In this document: positions 52,207 to 62,057 of the stretch, piece after piece
How the letters are laid out: every line of letters begins with the position of its first letter
Numbering within the stretch: the first letter of the stretch is position 1
Assembly (NCBI RefSeq): GCF_020535565.1
Contig: NZ_CP084758.1
Span: forward strand, 1,825,501 to 1,889,500
DNA length: 64,000 nt
Direction of reading: 5' to 3'
DNA from: Shinella sp. XGS7
GTDB lineage: Bacteria; Pseudomonadota; Gammaproteobacteria; Burkholderiales; Burkholderiaceae_C
The notes under the pieces: model-generated
Told to the model about the DNA's origin: nothing
What the model saw: the letters and a program-made list of their open reading frames with translations, nothing else
Database searches by the model: none
Position numbers and translations under genes: made by a program

Positions 52207-55200
52207 TCAGGCAGCGGCCGGGGGCGCCGGCACGCGGTAGAAGGCAGCGTACAGGGCGGGGATCAGGCCCAGGGTGATCAGGGTGCCCAGGGCCAGGCCG
52301 CCCATCATCACCACGGCCAGGCTGGTCCAGACCGCACCGCCGAAGAGGTAGAGCGGCAGCAGGCCCAGGATGCACACGGCCTTGGTCATCACGATGGGGC
52401 GCAGACGCTTGGAGGCGGCGTCCTCGATGGCGGCGGCGGGCGCCAGTCCATGGGCAATGGCCTCGTCGATGGCGTCCAGCAGCAGCACCGCGTTGTTCAC
52501 GATGATGCCGGCCAGGGCCAGCAACCCCAGGGTGCCGACGAAGGTGAGCGTGGTGCCGGTGAGCTTGAGCGCGATGGCCGCGCCGATGCTGACGAAGGGG
52601 ATGCTGGCCAGCACGATCAGGCTCTTGCGCAGGCTCTCGAACTGCCAGACGAAGAGCAGGAACATGGCCAGCACGCAGGCGGGCAGCAGGGCGGTGATGG
52701 CGTTGTTGGCGCTGGCGCCTTCCTCGATCTCGCCACCCAGCGCGATGCGCACCTGGCCGTCCTGCTGCAGGCGGGCCAGCTCGGGCTGCACCGCGTCCAC
52801 CAGGCTCTGGGCCGTCCAGCGGGCATGGCGGGCGCTGATCGTCACGACACGGCTCTGGTCCACGCGTTGCAGCACCGAGGGCTGGCTGGCCAGGCTGATC
52901 TTGGCGATCTGGCCCAGCAGCACGCGCTGGCCATCGGCGCGCTCCAGCGGCGCGGCCTGCAGCTGCTGCAGCCGCTCGCGCAGCTCCAGCGGGCCGCGCA
53001 CCAGCACGGGCAGCAGGGTGTCGCCCTCGCGGAACTGGCTCACCGTCTCGCCCGAGAGCAGGCGCTCCAGGCTGCGCGCCACCTCGGCGCTGCTGATGCC
53101 GGCGGCGGCGGCCTTGAGCTGGTCCACCTCCACGGCCACATGCAGGATCTGGCGCTCGGCATCGCTGCGCACTTCCACGATGTCGGGCTGGGCCTGTAAG
53201 GCCTTCATCAGCTGCTCGGCGGCGACGCGGTGCGACTGGCCGTCGCGGCTGCTGAGGCGGAACTCGGCCGTGCCCGATTCGGTGGAGCCCATGGAGAAGC
53301 GCTTGGGTTCGAAGCGCACATCGGGGAACTGCTGGGGCAGCTCGCTGCGCAGGCGCTGCAGGGCCTGTTCATGCGTGTAGCCGGGGGCCAGGGTCAGCAC
53401 CGCATAGGCGCGGTGCGCGGCCGGGGTGGGCGGGTTCAGTGCCAGGATGAAACGCGGGCCGCCGTCGCCCACATACACGGCCTGGCTTTGCAGCTCGGGG
53501 AAGCGCTTGGCGTCGCCCAGGGCGCGGCTGATGCGCTGGGCCGTGGCCAGGGTGGTGTTGCCGCTGGTGTCGGGCGCCAGCTCGATGGCCATCTGCAGCT
53601 GGCGACGTTCGGAGGCGGGCATCAGCTCGGACGGCACGTGGGCGAAGAGCCAGCCGGCGGCCAGCAGCAGGGCCACCATGGTGCCGATGTACAGGGTCTT
53701 GTGGCCCAGCACCCAGCGCACCTTGCCGCGGTACCAGCCAGTGAGCGCCTCCACCGCGCGGGCGGTGCGGCTCAGCTCGGCATGGTGGTGGGCGAAGCGC
53801 TGGCACAGCAGGGGCGTGACGGTGACGGCCAGCAGCAGGGACAGCAGCAGGGCGATGGCCATCACCAGGCCCATGCTGCGCAGGTACTCGCCGGTCTCGG
53901 TCTTGCTGAGCACCAGGGGCATGAAGGTCAGGATGATGGCCAGGGAGGACACCAGCAGGGGCACGAACATGGTGCGGCCTGCCGCGGCCGCGGCGGCGGC
54001 CCGGTCCTCGCCCAGGGCAAGGCGGCGCTCCATGTCTTCGGCCACCACGATGGCGTTGTCCACGAACAGACCCAGGGCAATGATGATGGCGCCGATGGAG
54101 ATGGTGTGCAGCTCGATGCCCACGAGCTTCATCACCACCAGACTGCCCAGCACCGTGGTGGGCACGATGGCGCCCACGATCAGGCCGGTGCGCAGGCCCA
54201 GGAAGAGCACCACCACGCCCATCACGATGACCGTGGTCTCCAGAAAGACCTGACTCACCTGCTTGAGCTGCTTGGTGACGATCTGGGCCTGGTCGGTGAT
54301 GGGCGTGAGGCTCATGCCGGCTGGCAGCTGGGCCTGCAGCTGGGCGATCTCGCCACGCAGGCGTTCGGCAAAGCTGATCACGTTCAGACCCGGCGCCATG
54401 GAGACCGCGACCACGGCCGCGGCCTCGCCATCGACGAAGGCGCCGACCGAGGCCGGGTCCTGCGGCACGCGCTCCAGGCGCGCGAGCTGGTTCAGGGGCA
54501 GCCAGCCGCCGCCGGGCAGGGCCACGGGCGTCTGGCCCAGCTCGGCCATCTGCTTGGCGTCGCCGCTCACGGTCAGGGCCAGCTCGGAGCCGCCCACCTG
54601 GGCGCGTCCGGCCGGGGCCAGCACATTGCGCTGGGCCAGGGCCTGGGAGAGAGCGGCAATCGACAGGCCCTTGGCCTGCAGGGCCGCCATATCGGCCACC
54701 AGCTGCACCTGCTCCTCGCGCAGGCCGTGCAGGCTCACGCGCTCCACGCCGGGCAGGCGGTAGAGCTGGTCGCGCAGCTGGCGGGCCTGCTCGCGCAGCT
54801 CGCCCGCGCTGTAGCCGGGGCCGGTGAGGCCCAGGGTCAGCACGGCCACCCGGCCGAACTCATCGTCCACCAGGGGGCCGGTGGCGCCCTGGGGCATGCG
54901 GGGCTGCAGCTCGGCCATGCGGTTGCGCAGGCGCTGCCAGACGGCGGGCAGCTCTTGAGCGCTCACATCGGGCCGGAGTTCCACATAGCTGAAGGCAAAG
55001 CCGGGGCGCACCGCGGTCTTGATGCGCTTGACCTCGGCCAGGCTGCGCATGGCCTCCTCGCTGGGGCGGGCCACCAGCTCTTCCATGCGCTCGGTGCTGG
55101 CGCCGGGCACCAGGGTCAGCACGGTGGCGGTGCGCACCGTGACCTGGGGTTCTTCGGTGGACGGGAAGTCCAGCGCCAGCCACAGGCCCGAGAGCACCAG

Positions 55201-55263
55201 CAGCAGGGCGGCGAGAAAGGCAAAGCGCGGGCGCTTCAGGGCGTAATCGGAAAGACTGCTCAT
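52207..55263 (-). CDS. RND efflux pump inner-membrane subunit
   Basis: 1018 aa, AcrB-like size, about 12 membrane helices with two large periplasmic loops. TM4 carries GLFVDNAIVVAEDMERR: the first proton-relay aspartate is kept, the second position is asparagine, as in many non-AcrB RND pumps. Substrate not predictable. Encoded 17 bp after the membrane fusion protein and 13 bp before its outer-membrane factor. Confidence 0.93.
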   Translation of the reverse strand: MSSLSDYALKRPRFAFLAALLLVLSGLWLALDFPSTEEPQVTVRTATVLTLVPGASTERMEELVARPSEEAMRSLAEVKRIKTAVRPGFAFSYVELRPDVSAQELPAVWQRLRNRMAELQPRMPQGATGPLVDDEFGRVAVLTLGLTGPGYSAGELREQARQLRDQLYRLPGVERVSLHGLREEQVQLVADMAALQAKGLSIAALSQALAQRNVLAPAGRAQVGGSELALTVSGDAKQMAELGQTPVALPGGGWLPLNQLARLERVPQDPASVGAFVDGEAAAVVAVSMAPGLNVISFAERLRGEIAQLQAQLPAGMSLTPITDQAQIVTKQLKQVSQVFLETTVIVMGVVVLFLGLRTGLIVGAIVPTTVLGSLVVMKLVGIELHTISIGAIIIALGLFVDNAIVVAEDMERRLALGEDRAAAAAAAGRTMFVPLLVSSLAIILTFMPLVLSKTETGEYLRSMGLVMAIALLLSLLLAVTVTPLLCQRFAHHHAELSRTARAVEALTGWYRGKVRWVLGHKTLYIGTMVALLLAAGWLFAHVPSELMPASERRQLQMAIELAPDTSGNTTLATAQRISRALGDAKRFPELQSQAVYVGDGGPRFILALNPPTPAAHRAYAVLTLAPGYTHEQALQRLRSELPQQFPDVRFEPKRFSMGSTESGTAEFRLSSRDGQSHRVAAEQLMKALQAQPDIVEVRSDAERQILHVAVEVDQLKAAAAGISSAEVARSLERLLSGETVSQFREGDTLLPVLVRGPLELRERLQQLQAAPLERADGQRVLLGQIAKISLASQPSVLQRVDQSRVVTISARHARWTAQSLVDAVQPELARLQQDGQVRIALGGEIEEGASANNAITALLPACVLAMFLLFVWQFESLRKSLIVLASIPFVSIGAAIALKLTGTTLTFVGTLGLLALAGIIVNNAVLLLDAIDEAIAHGLAPAAAIEDAASKRLRPIVMTKAVCILGLLPLYLFGGAVWTSLAVVMMGGLALGTLITLGLIPALYAAFYRVPAPPAAA

Positions 55264-55280
55264 GACGGTATGCCCTCGTT

Positions 55281-56414
55281 TCAGCGCAGGTGGTTCACCG
55301 GCTTGACGCGCGCATCGGCAGCCAGGCTGTGACCGCCGGCCAGCACCACGCGCTCGCCCGCCTTCAGGCCGGCCAGCACCTCGACCTGATCGCCCTGGGT
55401 GGCGCCCAGACGCACGGGCACGCGCTCCAGCGACTGGCCATCGGCCTTGAGGCGCAGCACCTCACCACTCGATTCGCTACTCTTGGCGGCTGTGCCCTGC
55501 ACAGCGCGCAGCGGCACCCAGACGTGCGCGCCATCGTTTGCGCCCGCCAGCAGGCGCAGATTCAGGGTCTCGCCCACACGGGCCTGCTCCGGCAGCTCGA
55601 AGACAGCGCGGCGGGCGCCACCGGCTTCCTGGCGGGCCGAGAGGCGCAGCAGGCGGCTGTCCAGCTCGCCCTGGGGCGTGAGCAGGCGGGCGCGCTGGCC
55701 CACGTTCAGCGCGGGCAGGCCGGCCGGCAGCAGGGCCCAAAGCTCGCGGCCGGCGCCGTCCACCGTGATCACCGGGAGGCCCGAGCCCACGGCCTGGCCC
55801 ACTTCCAGCTGGCGTGCGGCGATCACGCCGTCGAAGGGCGCGCGCAGCTCGGCCTGGGCGCGGTTCCAGGCGCTGTTCTCGCGCTGGGCCTGGGCGCTGG
55901 CCAGGGCGGCCTCGGCCATGCGCAGCTCGGCCTGGGCGGCGGTCCATTCGGCCTCGCTGGCGGCTTGGCGCTCATGCGCGGCCTGCAGGCGCTGGTGCTT
56001 GCGGCGGGCCTCATCCAGGCCGGCCTGCAGGCGCTGCAGCTCGGCCTGGCTGGTCTTGAGCTGGGCCTCGCTGGGCGCCAGGTCCAGGGTGGCCAGCAAC
56101 TGGCCGCGCTTCACGCGCTCGCCGGTTTCCACCATCACCTGGCGCACCAGGCCCGGCAGGGCAAAGGCCAGCTCGGCACGCTGGCGGGCACGCACCTCGC
56201 CGATGAACTCGGCGCCGACGCTGGCCGCCGGCAGGGCGCTGGCCACCAGCACGGGGCGCGGCGCGGCGGGCGCGGCGGTGCTCTTGTCGCCCGAGGGGCT
56301 GCAGCCGCTCAAGCCCAGGAGGGCCAGGGCCAGCAGCAGGGGCGGGAGGGCATGGGCCGGGCGGGCGGTGGAGGCAGGGGGCGCCATCGAGGCGCGCAGA
56401 TCGCTGTGTGACAT
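55281..56414 (-). CDS. RND periplasmic adaptor (HlyD/AcrA family) lipoprotein
   Basis: 377 aa. A long basic N-terminus then lipoprotein signal with lipobox LSGC near residue 38. Barrel-sandwich halves GLVRQVMVETGERVKRGQLLATLD and LRAPFDGVIAARQLEVGQAVGSG flank an alpha-helical hairpin (about 115-185). Links the RND pump to the outer-membrane channel. First gene of the operon; divergent from an AraC regulator. Confidence 0.93.
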   Translation of the reverse strand: MSHSDLRASMAPPASTARPAHALPPLLLALALLGLSGCSPSGDKSTAAPAAPRPVLVASALPAASVGAEFIGEVRARQRAELAFALPGLVRQVMVETGERVKRGQLLATLDLAPSEAQLKTSQAELQRLQAGLDEARRKHQRLQAAHERQAASEAEWTAAQAELRMAEAALASAQAQRENSAWNRAQAELRAPFDGVIAARQLEVGQAVGSGLPVITVDGAGRELWALLPAGLPALNVGQRARLLTPQGELDSRLLRLSARQEAGGARRAVFELPEQARVGETLNLRLLAGANDGAHVWVPLRAVQGTAAKSSESSGEVLRLKADGQSLERVPVRLGATQGDQVEVLAGLKAGERVVLAGGHSLAADARVKPVNHLR

Positions 56415-56691
56415 GGCTGAGTTTTCGGAACGGCAAATCGCAACGGGGCGAACTCTAGAGGGCGAGCCGCGATATCAAGGGAATCTTTTCGGCCAGGTAG
56501 GGGATAGTTGCGGACAAGATGCTCCACGCTGGTGCGTGCCTGCTTATCTCCGTGATCTACTTATGAAAAATGGCGAAGAACAAGCGAGTTTCATGTCATA
56601 AAACACTCATGAAGAGGCGAGGGCGAGTGATCAAATTCGGCCAGTGCCTTTGTCCTTGTTCGCGCGGTTCCCTGTTCCTGTTCCCTTCGAG
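56415..56691. promoter_or_regulatory. Divergent control region between RND operon and AraC gene
   Basis: 277 bp, no gene. It becomes AT-rich around 56560-56620 and holds an inverted repeat TTCATG (56590-56595) / CATGAA (56608-56613). CTCTAGAG at 56453-56460 is a short palindrome nearer the pump. The AraC protein is the obvious ligand of these sites; no promoter hexamers are convincing. Confidence 0.35.
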
Positions 56692-57744
56692 ATGAGCCCC
56701 ATTCCCCCCACCGCCGCCCTCGGCGAGGCCGAGGTCGACCCCCGCACCCAGGCCAATCTGGTGCCGGCCATCGCGCGCGTGCTGCTGGCCCTGGCGGAGG
56801 ACCGCGGCCTGTCCGTCGAGCGCCTGTGCCGGGGCCTGGGTTTCACGCCCCAGACCCTGTGCGAGGAAGGCGTGCTGCTGTCCCACCAGCAGACCCGCGC
56901 CCTGATCCTGCGCGTGCAGCGCGAGCTGGACGAGCCCGCCCTGGGCCTGGCCGTGGGGGCCCGCGAGACGCCCATCTCCTGGGGCCTGGCTGGCCTGGCC
57001 ATGCTCAGCTGCGAGACCCTGGGCGAGGCGGTGAGCTACGGCCTGGAGCGCCAGACCGTGATCGGCTCCATGACGCCGCATCTGCTGAGCCTCGAGGACG
57101 ATCGCCTCTACCTCAGCTCCACGCCGCTGATCTTCGATCTGGAGATCGAGAGCTTTCTGGTGGAGGAATCCTTTGCCGGCGCGGTGGCCGTGGTGCGGTC
57201 CATGGTGGGACCGACGTTCAAGCCCCTGCATGTGGACTTCGCCTATGCCTGCCCGGCGCATCCGCGCCTGTACGAGCGCTTCTTTCGCTGCCCGGTGCGT
57301 TTTGATGCCGACCAGAACCGCCTGGCCGTGGACAGCAAATGGCTGCAGGTGCGCCTGCCCGGCTTTGACCGCCTGACCAGCGAGGTGGTGCGCAAGCAGC
57401 TCAACCGCCTGCTGCCCACGCCCATCGGCCAGGACGATCTGCTGGCCTCGGTGGTCAACCGCATCCGCCATGGCCTGCAGGACCGGCCCTCGCAGCGGGG
57501 CCTGGCGGCGCAGGTGAACGTCAGCGAGCGCACCCTGCGCCGGCGCCTGGTGGCCCAGGACGCCAGCTACCGCGGCCTGCGCGATGCGGCCCGGTATGAG
57601 CGCGCCCGCGATCTGCTGATCAACACGGAGCTCAGCATCGCCGAGGTGGCCCAGGCCCTGGGCTATGCCGACGCGCGTTCCTTCCGTCGCGCCTTCAAGC
57701 GCTGGTCGGGCGAACTGCCCACGGCCCTGCGCGTCGCGCGCTGA
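56692..57744 (+). CDS. AraC family regulator (arabinose-binding-like N-terminus)
   Basis: 350 aa from ATG 56692. The large N-terminal domain (about 1-230) is of the OruR/ArgR-like AraC group (ISWGLAGLAMLSCETLGEAV). The C-terminal two helix-turn-helices are clear: RGLAAQVNVSERTLRRRLVAQDASYRGLRD and SIAEVAQALGYADARSFRRAFKRWSGELP. Divergent from the RND efflux-patatin operon, which it probably controls, perhaps in response to a fatty acid-like or amphiphilic effector as in related regulators. Confidence 0.9.
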   Translation: MSPIPPTAALGEAEVDPRTQANLVPAIARVLLALAEDRGLSVERLCRGLGFTPQTLCEEGVLLSHQQTRALILRVQRELDEPALGLAVGARETPISWGLAGLAMLSCETLGEAVSYGLERQTVIGSMTPHLLSLEDDRLYLSSTPLIFDLEIESFLVEESFAGAVAVVRSMVGPTFKPLHVDFAYACPAHPRLYERFFRCPVRFDADQNRLAVDSKWLQVRLPGFDRLTSEVVRKQLNRLLPTPIGQDDLLASVVNRIRHGLQDRPSQRGLAAQVNVSERTLRRRLVAQDASYRGLRDAARYERARDLLINTELSIAEVAQALGYADARSFRRAFKRWSGELPTALRVAR

Positions 57745-57864
57745 CGCGCCAGCACGAGTGCCACAAGCCGGCCGCAACAGCCCGGTCGGCTGCCGCATGC
57801 CCGAGTGCGTCATGGGTGCTTACAACTGCGAAGTTGAATTTGTGAACTACGCGGTTTAACGTCG

Positions 57865-57919
57865 ATACCAATCGGTTCGCAAACGAGACCGATTGGTATG
57901 AATCGCTCCTCCGGGAGCG
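57865..57919 (+). promoter_or_regulatory. 12-bp-arm palindrome and second hairpin before the fasciclin lipoprotein
   Basis: ATACCAATCGGT (57865-57876) and its exact complement ACCGATTGGTAT (57888-57899) around 11 nt, followed by CGCTCC/GGAGCG (57904-57909/57914-57919). They lie 35-90 bp upstream of the start. Either an operator or a leader structure; no regulator gene for it is adjacent except the AraC gene just upstream. Confidence 0.6.
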
Positions 57920-57953
57920 AATCCTCATCGACAACAAGCTGATGGAGCAACCC

Positions 57954-58916
57954 ATGTACGAATGGCTCAAACGCGCCTTTATCGGGATGGTCACGGCCGG
58001 CCTGGCCCTGACGCTGGCTGCCTGCGGTGGCAGCGATGACGATCACCCGCCCGCCACCGTGGTGGCGGTGGCCCAGTCCAATGGCTTCAACGCCCTGGTA
58101 GCCGCGGTCAACAAGGCCGGCCTGGCGACGGCCCTGAGCGACCCCAATGCCACGCTCACCGTCTTTGCCCCCACCGATGCGGCCTTCAACACCCTGGCCG
58201 GCCGTCTGGGCTTCGCCGACGCCACCGCCATGGTCAACGCGCTGCCGGCCTCGGCCCTGTCCAATATCCTGAGCTATCACGTGCTGGCCACGCGCCGCAG
58301 CGCCGCCGACCTCGGCAGCGCCGGCACCAGCCTGCCCACGCTCTACCAGTTCGAGGGCCGTGCGGCCACCCTGGCCCTGAGCACCTCGGGCGGCGTGAGC
58401 CTGACCGATGCGGTGCTGACCGCGGCCAAGGTCAGCCAGGCCGACATCAATGCCGGCAACGGCGTGGTGCACGTGGTTGACAAGGTGCTGGTGCCGCCCG
58501 GCGTGCTGAACCTGGTGCAGATGGCTCAGGCCAACCCCGCCTTCAGCACCCTGGTGGGCGCCGTCAAGCAGGCCGGGCTGGACAGCACCCTGGCCGGCGC
58601 CGGTCCGCTGACCGTGTTCGCGCCCACCAATGAGGCCTTTGCCGCCATCAGCTCCACCGTGGCGGCGCTCACGCCCAGCCAGCTCTCCACCGTGCTGACC
58701 TACCACGTGGTGGCCGGCCGCGTGCTGTCCACCGACATCACCCTGGGTGCGCCGGTGAGCACGGTGTCGGGCCAGAGCTTCGTGGTCCAGGGCTCGCCCC
58801 TGCGCATCATCGACACCACCAGCACCCCGGCGCCCATCGCGGCCACCGATGTGCGGGCCAGCAATGGCGTGATCCATGTGATCAGCAAGGTGCTGATCCC
58901 CAGCTTCTCGATCTGA
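57954..58916 (+). CDS. Lipoprotein with two fasciclin (FAS1) domains
   Basis: 320 aa from ATG 57954, six nt after GGAG. Lipobox LAAC near residue 23. Two FAS1 domains, about 40-180 and 185-320, each with the H1/H2 signatures ([14 protein letters not shown] ... [24 protein letters not shown] ... [11 protein letters not shown]) and ending in [11 protein letters not shown] / [14 protein letters not shown]1 proteins mediate adhesion at the cell surface. Followed by a single-domain paralogue. Confidence 0.92.
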   Translation: MYEWLKRAFIGMVTAGLALTLAACGGSDDDHPPATVVAVAQSNGFNALVAAVNKAGLATALSDPNATLTVFAPTDAAFNTLAGRLGFADATAMVNALPASALSNILSYHVLATRRSAADLGSAGTSLPTLYQFEGRAATLALSTSGGVSLTDAVLTAAKVSQADINAGNGVVHVVDKVLVPPGVLNLVQMAQANPAFSTLVGAVKQAGLDSTLAGAGPLTVFAPTNEAFAAISSTVAALTPSQLSTVLTYHVVAGRVLSTDITLGAPVSTVSGQSFVVQGSPLRIIDTTSTPAPIAATDVRASNGVIHVISKVLIPSFSI

Positions 58917-59007
58917 GCGTTTTTTCCCCCTGAGGGTGTCCGCCGCGCCGCGCTCCGGCGCGGCCGGCGGAGCCCTGTCTCTGTCTTGTCAACAAGGAGT
59001 GATTGCG

Positions 59008-59469
59008 ATGAGCCTGAAGATGAGTTTTGCCGCCCTGAGCCTGGGTCTGATGACGCTGGGCAGTGCCCAGGCCAAGGACCTGGTGGACACCGCCGTGGCC
59101 GCGGGCCAGTTCAAGACCCTGGCCACCGCCCTGCAGGCGGCCGGCCTGGTGGAGACGCTCAAGGGCCCCGGCCCCTTCACCGTGTTCGCCCCCACCGATG
59201 AGGCGTTTGCCAAGGTGCCCAAGGACCAGCTGGACGCCCTGCTGAAGGACAAGGCCAAGCTGACCGCCGTGCTGACCTATCACGTGGTGCCGGGCAAGGT
59301 CATGGCCAAGGATGTGAAGCCCGGCATGGTGCGCACCGTGCAGGGCAGCGACATCACCGTCAGCACCCAGGGCGGTGTGAAGGTCAACCAGGCCCAGGTC
59401 GTGAAGACCGATATCCAGGCCGATAACGGCGTGATCCACGTCATCGACCAGGTCATCATGCCGCGCTGA
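59008..59469 (+). CDS. Secreted single fasciclin (FAS1) domain protein
   Basis: 153 aa from ATG 59008 after AAGGAG. Cleavable signal peptide (about 1-22, ends GSAQA before KD). One FAS1 domain: [46 protein letters not shown]. Similar in size to secreted MPT70/TGFBIp-like bacterial FAS1 proteins. 91 bp after the lipoprotein paralogue; a gene duplication followed by loss of one domain, or the reverse, is likely. Confidence 0.93.
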   Translation: MSLKMSFAALSLGLMTLGSAQAKDLVDTAVAAGQFKTLATALQAAGLVETLKGPGPFTVFAPTDEAFAKVPKDQLDALLKDKAKLTAVLTYHVVPGKVMAKDVKPGMVRTVQGSDITVSTQGGVKVNQAQVVKTDIQADNGVIHVIDQVIMPR

Positions 59470-59484
59470 TCGTGCGCGGTTTCG

Positions 59485-59510
59485 GGCCGCCGCGAGCCCT
59501 CGCGGCGGCC
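59485..59510 (+). terminator. Perfect 12-bp GC hairpin after the fasciclin genes
   Basis: GGCCGCCGCGAG (59485-59496), two-base centre, then CTCGCGGCGGCC (59499-59510). Very stable, but followed by GTCGATGT rather than a T-run, so a terminator assignment is only probable. Confidence 0.5.
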
Positions 59511-59614
59511 GTCGATGTACATCCTGTCACGGGCCGTTCAAGGCGCAGGCGCCGCTTGCGTCGATAATCGCGCCCCTTTGCTGCTTCTGGCAGGGATTGA
59601 ATTACATCGACATC

Positions 59615-59896
59615 ATGAACAAGACCGAACTGATCGAACGCATCGCCGCCAAGGCCGACATCTCCCGCGCCGCTGCTGGCGTGGCCCTGGACGCCACCCT
59701 GGCCAGCCTGTCCGAAGCCCTGGTGGCCGGTGACTCGGTGTCCCTGGTGGGCTTCGGCACCTTCAAGGTCGGCGAGCGCGCCGCCCGCACCGGCAAGAAC
59801 CCCGCCACCGGCGCTGCCCTGGAGATCCCGGCCTCCAAGAGCGCCCGCTTCACGCCCGGCAAGGCCCTGAAGGACGCACTGAACGCCAAGGCCTGA
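59615..59896 (+). CDS. HU-type DNA-binding protein
   Basis: 93 aa from ATG 59615 ([11 protein letters not shown]). Full HU/IHF fold: [26 protein letters not shown] includes the DNA-binding arm (RTGKNPATG) and ends [14 protein letters not shown]. Nucleoid protein that bends DNA without sequence preference. Stand-alone gene with no strong ribosome binding site visible. Confidence 0.95.
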   Translation: MNKTELIERIAAKADISRAAAGVALDATLASLSEALVAGDSVSLVGFGTFKVGERAARTGKNPATGAALEIPASKSARFTPGKALKDALNAKA

Positions 59897-59917
59897 ACGG
59901 CCCGGTGACACCGCCCA

Positions 59918-59939
59918 GCGGCGCTCGACGGGGCGCCGC
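59918..59939. terminator. Hairpin between convergent HU and helicase genes
   Basis: GCGGCGC (59918-59924) and GCGCCGC (59933-59939) with an eight-base loop in the 45-bp gap between two genes reading toward each other. No T-run; role inferred from position. Confidence 0.35.
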
Positions 59940-59941
59940 GG

Positions 59942-61987
59942 CTACGGCGTCTGGCCCGCCTTGGCGCGCCAGAACGCGGTATCGAAGAGCTGGGTGGCGC
60001 CGCTGCGCTCGTTGACGAGCCAGAACTGGCGCCCATCCGGGCTCACCCGCACGATTTCCCCCCGGTGGCGGCCCGCCATGACGCGCCGCCCCAAGGCATT
60101 GGCCGGAAAGTCCGGCTGCGCCGCCAGCCGCTCCAGCGGCAGGGCTTCGCGCCCATCCGCCGCCAGGCGCAGGCGCTGCACCAGAGGCGCCAGCAGCGGC
60201 TGCTCGGCATCGCGCCGCGAGAGGTAGACCAGCACCTTGGCCTGGGCGCGGCTCAGCGCCACATTGAGCAGGCGCAGCGCGGCCTCGGTCTGCAGAAAAG
60301 GCTGGGCCGCATCGGCCGGGTCGAAAAAGACCACCGGCGCCTCGCTGCCCTGGGCGCGGTGCACCGTGCTCACCCGCAGGCCGCCCCCTTCGCCGTCCAG
60401 TGCCACGCCGCGTCGGCGCAGGCAGTGGCGTATCAGGGCGCGCTGGGCGCGAAACGGCGTCAGCACGATCAGCTCCTCGGCCCGCCAGTCGCCACTCTCC
60501 AGGGCCTGGGCCACGGCCTGGGCGATGGCCTCGGCCGACTCGCGCCGCAGCGGCCCGCGCTCCGTGGCCGACCAGGCACCCTCGCTGCGCATCCACTGCA
60601 GCTGCACATAGGTCTCGGCCCCCACCTCGCCCAGGGCGCGGCGGCGCGCGGCCAGCCAGTCCGGGCGCTGGGCGCTGTCGGCCGCCACGCGCAGCGCGCC
60701 CTCGTAGAAAAGCTCGCTGACCAGCTCGCCAATGGGCGCGGCCATGCGCGACTGCTCGTCCAGCAGCACCACCGAGGGCGCGGCCGCGCCCCGCGGCATC
60801 TCGCCAAAGGCCGAGCGACCCAGCCAGCGCTGGGCGCCGCGCTCGCGGCTGCGCAGCACGGGCGCCAGCTGCTGCGGGTCGCCGGCAAACAGCCGCGCAC
60901 GCCCCAGCGGCATCAGGACCAGGGCCTGGGCCAGGCTGAGCTGGCTGGCCTCGTCAAAGACCAGCAGATCAAAGGGCGGCTCGTCCGCGTTCTCAGGCCC
61001 GGCCAGCTCGCGCAGGCTGCGCAGGGTGAAGCAGGCGCGGCTGGCCGTCATGCTCACCAGGCGGCTGCGCCGCAGCACCTGCAGGGCCGCGGCGCGCAAG
61101 GCCTCGCGCAGCTCGGCCACGCGGTCCGCCCAGGCCTTGAGCGCCGCCGCCTCACGGCCGGCCGGGCGCGCTGCCTCGGCGCGCGAGAGCCGCGCCAGCA
61201 GGGCCGCATCGGCGCTGGGGATCAGGTGCTCGCGCCCGGCATAGGCCGCGGCATTGAAGTGCGTGCCCAGGCGCTGCACCGTGGGGCGCAGGGCCTCGCG
61301 CCGGCCTTTCTGCAAGGCCTTGTCCACTGCCAGGGTGGCCAGGTCCACGGCGGCATTGGTGCTGGAGAGCAGGAGCACGCGCGCCTGGGGCCGGGCCTCC
61401 AGATACTCGGCCAGCATCACGCCCAGGGTGGTGGTCTTGCCGGTGCCCGGCGGGCCCCAGAGAAAGGCGCTGCTGTGGCGCGGCAGGGCCAGGGCGCGGC
61501 GCTGACCCTCGCGCAGCCAGCGAAAGGGTGCGCCGCTGAGCTGCAGGCCCTCGTCCACCGTCTCGGGCGCGGCCAGATCCGGCAGGCAGTCCCAGGCACG
61601 CGGCGCCCAGCTGGCGTCCCACCAGGCCTCGGCCAGGGGCTTGAGGAAGCGCGGCGGGTACAGGCGGATCAGATGGCCCGCGCCCGGCGGCGGGGCGCTG
61701 GCGTTCTGCAGCAGCAGCTGGTCGGCCTCGGGCAGCAGGGCCAGCACGCTGGCGGCGCCGCGCTGCGGTGCGCCCCACCAGGCGGAGGCGCCGTCCAGGC
61801 TGTCATCCAGCAGGGCCTGGGCCGCGGCCAGGCCCGGGGGCTGCCCCTCGGCAAAGACATAGCCGGGCTCCAGGCTGACGCGCCAGAGCGCGCCCTCGGG
61901 CTCGCTGTGCAGCACCTTGAAGTCGTAGAACTCGGGGGTGGCGGCCAGCTCGGCCTCCAAGGCCGCGCGCAGCTCGGCAAGACTCAT
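59942..61987 (-). CDS. Superfamily 1B (Upf1/DNA2-like) helicase
   Basis: 681 aa. Helicase motifs in order: I GPPGTGKTT (about 171-179), Ia SSTNAAVD, II VFDEAS, III GDPQQLAPV, IV DEQSRM, V STVHRAQGSE, VI NVALSRAQAK. The order and spacing match the Upf1/SMUBP-2 group rather than UvrD. The first 140 residues form a non-catalytic N-terminal domain and the last 60 a small beta-rich domain (RHRGEIVRVSPDGRQFWLVNE). No nuclease domain is fused. Substrate (DNA or RNA) unknown. Confidence 0.88.
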   Translation of the reverse strand: MSLAELRAALEAELAATPEFYDFKVLHSEPEGALWRVSLEPGYVFAEGQPPGLAAAQALLDDSLDGASAWWGAPQRGAASVLALLPEADQLLLQNASAPPPGAGHLIRLYPPRFLKPLAEAWWDASWAPRAWDCLPDLAAPETVDEGLQLSGAPFRWLREGQRRALALPRHSSAFLWGPPGTGKTTTLGVMLAEYLEARPQARVLLLSSTNAAVDLATLAVDKALQKGRREALRPTVQRLGTHFNAAAYAGREHLIPSADAALLARLSRAEAARPAGREAAALKAWADRVAELREALRAAALQVLRRSRLVSMTASRACFTLRSLRELAGPENADEPPFDLLVFDEASQLSLAQALVLMPLGRARLFAGDPQQLAPVLRSRERGAQRWLGRSAFGEMPRGAAAPSVVLLDEQSRMAAPIGELVSELFYEGALRVAADSAQRPDWLAARRRALGEVGAETYVQLQWMRSEGAWSATERGPLRRESAEAIAQAVAQALESGDWRAEELIVLTPFRAQRALIRHCLRRRGVALDGEGGGLRVSTVHRAQGSEAPVVFFDPADAAQPFLQTEAALRLLNVALSRAQAKVLVYLSRRDAEQPLLAPLVQRLRLAADGREALPLERLAAQPDFPANALGRRVMAGRHRGEIVRVSPDGRQFWLVNERSGATQLFDTAFWRAKAGQTP

Positions 61988-62057
61988 GCAAAAACAAAAG
62001 GGCCGGGACGAGGGGAGGGCGGGACTATAGCCCCGCCCACACCCCGCCCCGCCCGCC

